Origin: Spirosoma sordidisoli | Lineage (GTDB): Bacteria; Bacteroidota; Bacteroidia; Cytophagales; Spirosomataceae | Length of the DNA: 64,000 bases | NCBI RefSeq assembly: GCF_004138325.1 | Contig: NZ_SBLB01000004.1 | Location: 1 to 64,000 of the forward strand | Direction: 5' to 3' | Position numbers and translations under genes: made by a program | Notes under the pieces: generated by a model | Told to the model about the DNA's origin: nothing | What the model saw: only the letters and a program-made list of their open reading frames with translations | Database searches by the model: none | In this document: one piece after another, positions 26,595-36,400 of the stretch | Layout: the number at the start of each line of letters is the position of its first letter | How positions within the stretch are numbered: position 1 is the first letter of the stretch

Positions 26595-27671
26595 ATGAAA
26601 AACACCTACTTTACCCCCGGCCCGGCCGAGTTATATCCTTCGTTTTATACGCATCTGCAAACCGCCCTCGACGAGCAGATTGGGTCTATCTCGCACCGAA
26701 GCCGCCGATTTCAGGATATCTACCGACATACCGACGAGCAGCTGCGGCTGTTGCTGAATATTCCGGCCACCCACCGGATTTTCTTTACCGGTTCGGCGTC
26801 GGAAGTATGGGAACGGATACTACTTAACTGCGTGGAGCACGAAAGCTTTCACGCCGTCAACGGCTCTTTCTCGCGCAAGTTTTACGACTACGCCCAGAGC
26901 CTCCACAAGTTTGCGCACCTGTTCGAAAAGCCGTTTGGTCAGGGGTTCGACGCTGCCGACATCGACGTACCCGAATACGCCGAAGTGGTTTGCCTGACCC
27001 ATAACGAAACCTCGTCGGGGGTGCAGATGAAACCGGCCGACATGCACAAGCTAAAGCGGAAATACCCGAAAAAGCTGTTCTGCGTCGATATGGTCTCGTC
27101 AGCCCCGTATCCCGACCTGGACTTTGGCCTGATCGATTCGGCCTTTTTCTCGGTGCAGAAAGCTTTTGGTATGCCCGCCGGTCTGGGCGTCTGGATCGCC
27201 AGCGAAGCCTGCCTCGAAAAAGCCGAGCGGCTTCAGCAATATGATTCGCTGACCATTGGGGCGCATCATACGCTGCCTACCCTCTGGAAAAACGCCCAGA
27301 CATTCGAGACCCCCGCCACCCCCAACGTACTGTTCATCTATATTCTGGGGAAACTGGCGGAAGACTTCAACCAGATCGGCATCGCCAACATTCGGCGGCA
27401 GACCGAAGAGAAGGCCAAAGCTATTTATAAATTTCTTGAAGGTTCCGAAGCGTTCGAGCCTTTCGTCAAAGAAGAGCGTCACCGCTCGCAGACCGTGATT
27501 GTGGCCAACACCCGGCGGTCGTCGGCCGATGTGATTGCCTCGGCCCGGATGGCCAACATGGTGGTAGGCAGCGGCTACGGTAAATTAAAAGACTCACAAA
27601 TCCGCATTGCCAACTTCCCGGCTACGTCGGCTGAGCAGGTAGAGCAGTTACTGAGGCAGTTAGCCCGGTAA
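26595..27671 (+). CDS. serC: Phosphoserine aminotransferase-like class V aminotransferase
   Basis: A 358-residue PLP enzyme, class V fold. The N-terminus has MKNTYFTPGPAELYPSF and SISHRSRRFQ (SerC-like). The pyridoxal lysine is K189 in FFSVQKAFGMPAG, with the PLP-binding Asp in CVDMVSSAPYPDLD. SerC converts 3-phosphohydroxypyruvate and glutamate to phosphoserine, the step between the two halves of the upstream fusion; this context supports the SerC call over other class V enzymes. The frame is open upstream into the inverted repeat, but the ATG at 26595 matches the family start. Confidence 0.88.
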   Translation: MKNTYFTPGPAELYPSFYTHLQTALDEQIGSISHRSRRFQDIYRHTDEQLRLLLNIPATHRIFFTGSASEVWERILLNCVEHESFHAVNGSFSRKFYDYAQSLHKFAHLFEKPFGQGFDAADIDVPEYAEVVCLTHNETSSGVQMKPADMHKLKRKYPKKLFCVDMVSSAPYPDLDFGLIDSAFFSVQKAFGMPAGLGVWIASEACLEKAERLQQYDSLTIGAHHTLPTLWKNAQTFETPATPNVLFIYILGKLAEDFNQIGIANIRRQTEEKAKAIYKFLEGSEAFEPFVKEERHRSQTVIVANTRRSSADVIASARMANMVVGSGYGKLKDSQIRIANFPATSAEQVEQLLRQLAR

Positions 27672-27750
27672 CACGCTATAGCAAACCTTATCGTAGGTTG
27701 GCGGTTAATTAGTCGATGTCTCTTTCGGCATGATTAAGCACTCAACGACG

Positions 27751-28443
27751 ATGAAAAATTTACTTCAAACAACAACCCTGCTAGTTGGTCTGTCAGTAGC
27801 GGCTTATGCACAGAACAACGCCGACTCGACGGGTCGGAACCGGCCTCTGATCAACGACGAGACCAAACAGGAGGCCCGGCAGAAAGCGGCCGAGGTAGAA
27901 GAAAAGGTAAGCGAAGAGGTTGATCGTTCTATATCGTATCAGCAGCGAAATCAGCTCAGTTGGTTTCAGCCGGGTAATGCCTTCGTGGGTGGAGGGCTGG
28001 CCTTCGGTGTTGCCAACGAGCAGGTTTATCTATCCATCAATACCCGTGCGGGCTATTTCTTTCAGCCTGGCTTTGCGGCTGGTCTTCGGTACGATAATGA
28101 GCGGCTGGTTGGTAATCAATACCGGGCCCGCCAGTTCGGTCTGTTTACCCGCTATTATCCATTCCGCACCCGCATCAGCAGCTTTATCGGCGCCAGCCTG
28201 AACAGCGGCCGGGAGTTTTCAGAAACGATTGGTGCCAATGAAAAATCGCGCTACACCAGCGTCGGTCTGGAGATCGGCGCTATGGCCTGGATCCTCCGCC
28301 GACTGGGGGCCGAAATTTCGTACGAAGGCAACTTCTACAACCGGATCGACCCTACCGCCAGCCAGGGACGGGGCGGTCGGCTTAAGGTTGGCGTCAACTA
28401 TTATCTTGGCCAGTTCGGCGGCCGCGGCCAGCGCAATCGGTAG
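27751..28443 (+). CDS. Outer-membrane beta-barrel protein
   Basis: From the ATG at 27751 the product has 230 residues: a signal peptide (MKNLLQTTTLLVGLSVAAYA), a charged helical linker rich in E/K (about residues 25-60, KQEARQKAAEVEEKVSEEVDR), then about 160 residues of alternating strands ending GRLKVGVNYYLGQFGGRGQRNR. This fits the small outer-membrane-protein barrel class of Bacteroidota; function unknown. An ATG at 27730 in the same frame would add seven residues ahead of the signal peptide. Hairpin 28465-28484 follows as a likely terminator. Confidence 0.8.
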   Translation: MKNLLQTTTLLVGLSVAAYAQNNADSTGRNRPLINDETKQEARQKAAEVEEKVSEEVDRSISYQQRNQLSWFQPGNAFVGGGLAFGVANEQVYLSINTRAGYFFQPGFAAGLRYDNERLVGNQYRARQFGLFTRYYPFRTRISSFIGASLNSGREFSETIGANEKSRYTSVGLEIGAMAWILRRLGAEISYEGNFYNRIDPTASQGRGGRLKVGVNYYLGQFGGRGQRNR

Positions 28444-28464
28444 AAATCAATTTTTACAACAAGA

Positions 28465-28790
28465 CCCCGGCATAAATACCGGGGTTATTTATTCATCTGA
28501 TATCGGTCCAGATTTCGGTTGTTTAGATTGATGAGTAGCCCCGGTACATAGACCGGGGCTACTCATTTGCTGGCCAACGGTCCAGATCTCAACTTGTTAT
28601 ATTTATGAATAGCTCCGGTATTCATACCGGAGAATTCATTTGCCTATAAAAACGCCCCGGCATGAATGCCGGGGCTTGTCATTTATCATATATCGATCCA
28701 GATCCCAATTGGTTGGATTCATGAATAGCCCCGACATTTATGCCGGCGTCACTAAATCCAATAGGCGCCGGTATTCATATCGGGATTCTA
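28465..28790. repeat. Array of GC-rich palindromes with a shared spacer sequence
   Basis: Six palindromic cores of the type (G)CCCCGG-n6/8-CCGGGG(C) lie at 28465-28484, 28531-28566 (15-bp perfect arms), 28605-28639, 28654-28675, about 28729-28747 and about 28765-28786. Three of the gaps carry related sequence beginning GGTCCAGAT or GATCCAGAT (28505, 28579, 28695), leading through an A/T-rich stretch to ATGA(G/A)TAGC(C/T)CCGG. The units are diverged and unequally spaced. The first and last hairpins could end the flanking convergent genes; the array as a whole is unexplained. Confidence 0.75.
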
Positions 28791-28804
28791 TCAAATACAG
28801 GAAT

Positions 28805-29506
28805 TTATTTGATCAGACCGCTCAGGTTTTTCCGATACGACCGGCCAATCGGCACAACGTCTTTATCAACAAGCAGGGTCGATGCAGCCACTGATTTGAG
28901 ATAATCTATATTAACAGCGTAGCTATTATGTACCCGTATGAAGCGGGAGTCCAACCCACCGAGCATTTTACTGAGTGACCGCTTGATGGTATGTCGTCCG
29001 TGTATAGTCTTAATAAAGGTGTAGTTTCTTTCTGAATACAGATACATGATATCCTGAAAATCTACCCGCACTTGTTTGTTTTGTGCTCCTCGGATAAACA
29101 GATGCGTTTTCTCCGTCGATGGGAGTTGCGGCAGGCTTGTCAATACAGTGTCTATCGTTGATTGAAGTGTGATCGGATGAAACGGTTTGACGAGATGAGC
29201 GCCAACTCCAATAGACCGGGTCTTTTCATAAAACGATCCGTCGATGGAACTGGTAATCATGATAAACTGACTGCCCCGTTCGGCAAACTCCTGCAACAAC
29301 ATTAGCCCTTTCGGCAACTTGTCGAAAAACAGATCGCAGATAATGAGCTGGGGCTGATGGTGCCTGATCACCTCCTTTGCCAGGTCGGTAGAGTGTACAA
29401 GAAAAGGGGACGAGAATCCCATAGCTTCTACGGTTTGCCTGAGCCAGATACCCTCAACGATATCATCTTCAACCAACAGAATGGAAGCCGATCTGGACGC
29501 TTTCAT
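28805..29506 (-). CDS. LytTR-family response regulator (orphan)
   Basis: A 233-residue regulator. The receiver domain (1-120) has acidic pocket VEDD (12-15), phospho-acceptor Asp58 in IICDLF and the conserved Lys in HLVKPFHP. The LytTR DNA-binding domain (about 133-233) has VDFQDIMYLYSERNYTFI, HTIKRSLSKML and FIRVHNSYAVNIDYL. No sensor kinase is adjacent. The gene ends in the palindrome array and is divergent from the giant surface-protein gene, with ~920 bp between them. Confidence 0.9.
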   Translation of the reverse strand: MKASRSASILLVEDDIVEGIWLRQTVEAMGFSSPFLVHSTDLAKEVIRHHQPQLIICDLFFDKLPKGLMLLQEFAERGSQFIMITSSIDGSFYEKTRSIGVGAHLVKPFHPITLQSTIDTVLTSLPQLPSTEKTHLFIRGAQNKQVRVDFQDIMYLYSERNYTFIKTIHGRHTIKRSLSKMLGGLDSRFIRVHNSYAVNIDYLKSVAASTLLVDKDVVPIGRSYRKNLSGLIK

Positions 29507-30428
29507 ATAGAAAAAGAATTAACACCCCTACGTATTGATTCTCAGAAAGGAACAGTAAATCGTAACGCCGATCACTCCCGGTTGGCGAAATAACCATCGA
29601 TACGGCCTGGCACCTGCTCATACGTACTCTTTTGCAGGAAATTACAGTCAATCGGAAGCATACGCTATAAGACACCTGTCTTGATATTTTGTCACTTATC
29701 CTTCAGCAACTTTATTGAAAGCCTGTTTTCAGCAATCGGTTTTACTGCCGCTCTACTCCCGAAAAAAAGCTGGTAGCTTCGAGAAAGAGACTGAAAGTAC
29801 TGCGGGAAGGCTTAGGGAGAAAGCATAGTTTATAGGGATTAAAGCCTCCAATAGCTTATTGTCGATAAACAAATATCATAGAGTGCGCGTGCCTGCCCGA
29901 ATGAAACGGAGAGCTTTCTCTATACCGCTTACGTATATACGTGATACAGCGCTTCTGTAAAAAAAGTAAACCTATTCATTGACCTGATTCGTCAGGTACG
30001 GGAGCTTCCAGCCCTTCGGTTTTGGCAAATCCTTTGCAAATCGACTTGCCTACTCCATTCATTGACCAGATTCTACGGTCTTGTCTTATCTCGACCTACG
30101 ATTGTCCACCATTTTTTGCTGTTCATCACCACATTCCTGCAAACTGCAGCGAGTGCCTTCATTTTTGCTTGCATTAGTGGCAGTCAGTCTGCCGCGGGAC
30201 TTCCATCCGTGATGCACAAATCTTTTTGGCTACATGAAGCTATTGTCTACGCATTCGGCACCGCCGGTTTCTTATTCCAAGCCCCAACCAGCCACCTGGC
30301 GATATCCAGCTAATTCATCCCATAGGGCTATAGAAAGTCCCCCAGGGCAACCAGGTCGCCTACCCCGACTGCATGCGGATACTCGGCCTTCATTACGCTA
30401 TACCCCCCGATTCAACATCTCAATAACT
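29507..30428. other. Long intergenic region upstream of the giant surface-protein gene
   Basis: About 920 bp with no convincing gene. A 12-bp palindrome ACGTATATACGT lies at 29931-29942. No TAnnTTTG element with a proper -33 box was found on the plus strand. The giant gene's frame is open back to 30234, but the residues there look like translated non-coding sequence. A short overlapping frame (30062-30313) also looks unreal. Regulation of both flanking genes from here is plausible but not shown. Confidence 0.6.
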
Positions 30429-33400
30429 ATGCGAAATTTTACCAGATTCATTGTTCTGTTCTGGCGGTGGCTTTCGCCGGGCTTCAGCATAATAAACGTA
30501 GGGCAATCCCTAAACCGGGTGCTACTATCAATGCTCGGCTGGCTGCTGATGCTGGTAGGCTGTAGAAACAGCCAGCATAATCTGGCTACCCAACGACTGA
30601 AAAACACTGGCCATAGTCTGAGTTTTTTCAGACTGCATAGGGTCAGCTGGCGGCTTTCACTGCCTTTATTTATTGCGTTCTGTGCGCTGCTCATACCGGA
30701 GCAACTACAGGCCCAACTTCATACAACGACGTCAAACGCACCGCTGCTGGCTCGAAATCAAACCGGGCTGAAGCCACTGGCCAACCAGCCGAGCGACGCA
30801 ACCCGGCAGCGGGTCGGTAAAACGATGACCCGCGAACGCGCCCTGCTTAAATTTGAACAAAACCAGGGGCAGGTAGCCAACTCATCGGTGCGCTACCGGG
30901 CAAACGATGCGCAGGCCACTTACTTCTTCACGCCGACTGAAATTCGGTCGGTGGTGCGGAGTGCCAGGACCAAAGACAGTACGCAGGCTGGCTACGCAAT
31001 TCAGTTTGTGAACCCCAATCCGGAGGTGGCCTTACTGCCCGCCGGGCGCGTGGGTGGCAAGCATGGTACGGTAAACTACATCACCAGCGAGGGTGCCTTT
31101 TCTGATGTGACCTACTTCCAGAAACTCAACTACGAAAACATCTGGACGGGTATTCGGGCCGATTTCTACGAAGGAGACAACGGTACCCTAAAATACGACT
31201 TTGTGGTGCAGCCCGGTGCTGACCCCGCTCAGATCCGCTTCCGCATGGCGGGCGTGACCGACCTGCACGTGACCGACAAGGGCGAACTCGCCTTTACGAC
31301 ACCGTTTGGTACGCTCCAGAAAGGAAAGCCGTACACCTACCAGACGATTAATGGTAAGCGTGTCGAGGTGGCGGCTGCCTATGTAGTGAAAGACGGTGAG
31401 GTAAGCTTCCAGTTGGAAGCATATGACCCGGCCGTAGCGCTGGTGATCGACCCCATCGCCCTGAAGTGGAGCTCGTTTCTGGGTGGAACCAACTTGGACA
31501 TTTCCCTTAGTATTTACGTACACCCGACCACCGGCCGTATCTACGTCTCAGGCTATACGGGATCGACTAACTTCCCCAATACCCTGGGTAGGGTATATGG
31601 CGGAGGGCAGGATGCCTATGTTACCTGCATCGAGAAAGACGGAACGAGTATAGTATGGAGTACCTACCTGGGCGGTAGCGGTATTGATAAGGGCTTTGCT
31701 GTTTCGGCCGATGCCGCAGGGGATGTGTATCTGGCCGGGGTAACGAACTCCCCCAACTTCCCGACCAACGGCAGCACCGCTGCCTACGACGCTACCCACA
31801 ACGGAGGGTTCGATCTGTTTGTACTTCGGTTGAACAGCACCGGCACTACACTCAAGTATAGTACATATCTGGGCAGCTCTGGTGCTGATGGCGATCAGAG
31901 TAACTCGGCGAATACTCTGGTACTGAACAACGGAACGGTGTACTATGCTTCTTACGGAAGTACCGGGTTTCCGCTTACGGCTGGTAGCACCTCGGGGAGT
32001 AGCGTAATTTTTGGTATAAACACCAATGTGGCCGGGGCTGCTGGCCTGGCAATGTCTGTGCCTTCGAATGGTTATGGATTTACTGATATAGCCGGTGATA
32101 AAGATGGCAATCTCTGGGCGGTTGGTATAACAGAATCAACCCAGAATCCGCTTATTTCTTCGAATGCGGTTCAACCCACCGTACCGACAACCAATAATGA
32201 CTATCGTTACGTGGCTAAGTACTCGCCATCCGGTACATTTTTATACGGCTCTTACATAAATCCAATCATTAGTACAGCATCTACATTTGGTCCATTTGCA
32301 ACCGAAATTGCAACCGATGCGCAGGGCAACGTATATGTAACAAGTTCGGTATATTATGAAATCAATAACAACACAGGGCTGTTGCAGAAGGTGTCGAATA
32401 CCGACGCGTTCAACGAAATAACACCCATCTCGTCTTCGCTTCGGCTGGGTGACTTCTACGGGACGTACATCGTTAAGATACCGTATGACCTTAGCCCCAA
32501 ATACAACTTCGTCACCCTGATGCCGGGGGCGATGCCGGTCGATAACTTTGAGGACCCTGAAATAGCCATTGACAAAAAGGGGAATATTCACTTTGTTACC
32601 TGGGGGGGTAATTTTTATTTGAATCAGTATCACCCTGTAACGCCGGGCGCAATTTTGCCAATTACCAGCAGTGAGCGTCATCCCGAATATTATGTCCTTT
32701 CGCCTTCGGGTGCCAGCGTACTGTATGGTACGGCCTTATCCAAAGATATTTCAACGAACGGTATTGCTCTGTTTGTCAACGACAAATGTGAAGCCTATAT
32801 AACCATAGAGGCTTCAAGTCAAAATAAAACCCCCATCACGCCCACCTATCGGGACCAGGCTACAAATAGCCAGAAATCGGTTTTTCAGCCTACCTACGGG
32901 GGGGGGACTGATGTCGCCCTGCTGGTATTTCATGAGCCAGTACCCAACAATAACACCATCCCGAATTTTGCGGCTGGCAACAATACCTTCTGCATAGGCG
33001 GGGCCATCTGGCAGAACCCCAATGATGGGCCTATTCTGGGCGCTACGCCCACCTACCAGAGCGGTAGTGGCTCATCGGCTACAGACAACCTGCCCAATAT
33101 CCTCATCGATGGTGCCTTATCTGCACACCCAACGCCAAAGTCGCCCGCGTTTAGCTACCAGTGGCAGAAGCGCATCAACGGCGGTGCCTGGACAAACGTC
33201 GGCAACGGTACGTATGATGTGTATAAGCCCTCACCGGAGCCAGCCGCCGGTACGGTAGATTACCGCCGTCTGATTATCGGCTTCTGCTGCGATACGCTCA
33301 GCATTTCCAATCTGGCCACAGCAACCATTACCGGTACGTTCAACCTCAGCATCAATGCCCCTACCAAGCCGGTTTACTATTGCCCCGGCACGACCACCAA

Positions 33401-36400
33401 CATGGGCATTACACTGTCGGGAGCATCGGGTAATGTATCGTGGCAGTGGTACGATGGCTACGCACCCGTGAGCAGCACCACCATCAGTCCGGCCAGCGGT
33501 TCGGGCGTTGCGGCTTCGAGTTTTGCGGCTTCCATCGGGTCGGGCGTAACAGGCAGCGGATTTTACCGGCTGGTTGTTATTGATGCCGGAGGCTGCCGGC
33601 GCGAAACCTTCGTGGCCATTGCGCCAAAAGTTGCCAGCGCCGGTACCGCTGCATCGGTAGCGCTCTGCCCCGGCACATCGACCACCGCAGTACTTGGGCC
33701 ACCGGCGGTAAATCCGGACTTTGATTACAGCTGGACAGGCCCCGGTGGATTTACTTCCAGTTTGGCTAATCCGGTAGTGACCACAGCCGGTGTTTATACC
33801 CTTCAGGTGAAGGTGAAAACCGATGCGGCCTTCTGCGCACCCGGTACCACAGTAACGGTAACGGCGGCTACTCCGCATAGTACCGCCTTAACGACCTTGT
33901 CCAGCCTGACCGTTTGCCAGGACGACGCCCCCGTCAGTATCGGAATGACCGGTACGGCTCCATCGGGCTATGCATTCCAGTGGGTACCGGCAACGAGCCT
34001 GGACAATGCCCAGGCCTTTAATCCTACCTTCGACCCAGGGGTAATCAGTGGCGGCTTCCCGATCGGTACGACAACCTATACCTTTACGGCTCTGCGTTTG
34101 AGCGATGGCTGTATTTACGAAACAACGAAGACTGTAACCGATGTAGCGCTTGGCTTTGCATCGGCCGGTAACGACCTCATTGGCGATGGTTGTACAACCG
34201 GCACACGTGATGCCGTGGGTGCCCCCGAAACCACCGGACAATATTTTCAGTGGACGGCTATTGGCACAGATTTCAGTGCGGGCCTGTCGTCACTGAAAGC
34301 CAATGCGGCCTTTGGTATGGATGCGCTCGGACAACAGGTTGGTACCAACAAGTTCCTGAACGCCAAATTCCCGCTTTGCTCGGCAAACGGCAGCACGGGC
34401 TACTACATCGATTATGAATTACGGGCTTCTTATCTGCCCTTCCCGAATACCTGTTATACGGTCGATACGGTACGGGTGTACATACCCTGCTGTGGTCAGG
34501 GACCTGCCTGCCCCATTCCGACGGCTTCGCTGAAAGGAACGAACGGAGCCTGTAGCACACCAACCACTCTTATGAGTGTGTCGCCCCTCCAGGGTGCTAC
34601 CTATACCTGGCGTACATACAGCGTAAATGGCACCATCCAGCCCGCCAATACGGCTCCCCGAGGACTTTTTGTCAGCAACAACGGCGTAAAAGGAGCCGCT
34701 ATTTCGGCCAGCGGTCCTCACCCCACCTCGGTCATTGTCGATTTCGACGATGCCACCTGGGGATGGTCGGGCAACAACGTGGTGGTGTATGAAGTAACGC
34801 AAACCATCGATTTAGGCAATGGCCCGGTATCGTGTTTTGCCCGGCTTCAGGTATTCTCCGGCCGCAACGCCTTACCCGTTATCGGCGTTAAAGATGTCAG
34901 TATCTGTAGCATTGCTTCTCCGGGGGTTCGGTTTGGTACCGCAGGGAACGCGGGACCCTATACGCTTTCCGGCCTGGATTATACGCAGGCACCCAACTCG
35001 GCCTTCAACTGGACCTGGACGGGGCTGAATGGCTCCACACCGGCCAGCATGACCAACACGACCTCGCCGTTCCCAACGGTGAATCCGGCCGGTACTACCG
35101 CTTATATCGTGCAGGTGCAGGACCCCGCCACCGGCTGTATTGCAAAAGATACGCTGAACGTGAAAGTAAATGTGCTGACTGCCAATGCCGGAAGCGTTCA
35201 GAACAATATTTGCCCCGGTTCGCTGGTGCAACTTGGCTCACCGGCCTCCAATACGGCTATTACCTACTCGTGGAATCCGACGGCCGGGTTGAACTTCCCC
35301 GTTGGAACGCCCAACAGTACGGTAGCCCAGCCCTATCTGGCCGTACCGAACGTACCGACGCCACCGGCTACACTGAGCTATACCCTGACGATAACGGACG
35401 TAGAGTCTGGCTGTCAGGCTGTTCATTCGGTGAATGTGAATACCACCACGACGGCCCCTGCTGCCCTGGCCAGCGCCAGCTATAGTGCCTGTGCCGGCTC
35501 GTCGTTTGCTATAGGACCCTTTTTTGATTCCGATGCGGGGTCTACCTACCTGTGGACCGTTCAGAGTGGTACGGCCGATGTGTCCTGGTTGAGCTCCACC
35601 ACGGCCCTGCGGCCAACGGTGACCCTGCCTGCCAACTTTGCCGGGCCGGTGGTGTTCCTGCTGACCAAAACAAAAGGGACCTGCGGCTCCGTAACCGCTA
35701 CGTTTACCATCAATGATAGCAACCCAGCCATTAATCTGGGTGGTCCGCTGACGGCCAACTGTACCTCACCGTATCTTCAGATTGGCGAGACAGCCTTAAC
35801 TGGCTATAGCTATACATGGACGCCCAGCACAGGACTCTTTACCAATAGCGGCCTGACTACCGCCTATAGCGGAGGTAATACAGCCCGGCCCTGGGTTGGC
35901 CTGATCACGGCTCCGACAACCTACACGGTATCGCGCCGGAACAGCGCATCGGGCTGTATTCAAACAGCTTCGGTGACGGTCAATCCGCCGGCAGGCCTTG
36001 CGCTCAATGCCGGTGCCGATAAAAGCTGGTGTCCGGGCAGCCCGGCCGTTCAGCTAGGGTCGTCCGGCTCAGGAACAATTACCTGGACGGCACTAGCCTA
36101 TTCAGCCAGCACGACAACCCCTTCATCGCCAACGGCCATTGCCTCGCCCATGACGTCGGCGCAGATGCTGGGCTACCTCAGCACCACCAGCGGAGCCGTG
36201 GCCTCGTTCAATCAATCCTCGGCAGTACCCGGTACGTACGTCTACCGGCTGACGGCTACCAATGGTAGCTGCTCCATTACCGATGATGTAGTGGTGAAGG
36301 TGCCTAATTTCCAGACGAACCTAACAGGTTTGCCACAGACGATTTGTAAAGGAAGTTCCGTTCAGCTTGGGGTTACCAATGCGCCAACGACGTATAATTA

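Noticed and set aside
28465..28790. CRISPR array
   Set aside because: The repeats are diverged palindromes at unequal spacing with partly conserved spacers, and there are no cas genes, so it does not fit a CRISPR array.
30062..30313. 83-codon frame just upstream of the giant gene
   Set aside because: Hydrophobic but without family resemblance. It overlaps the start region in a different frame.
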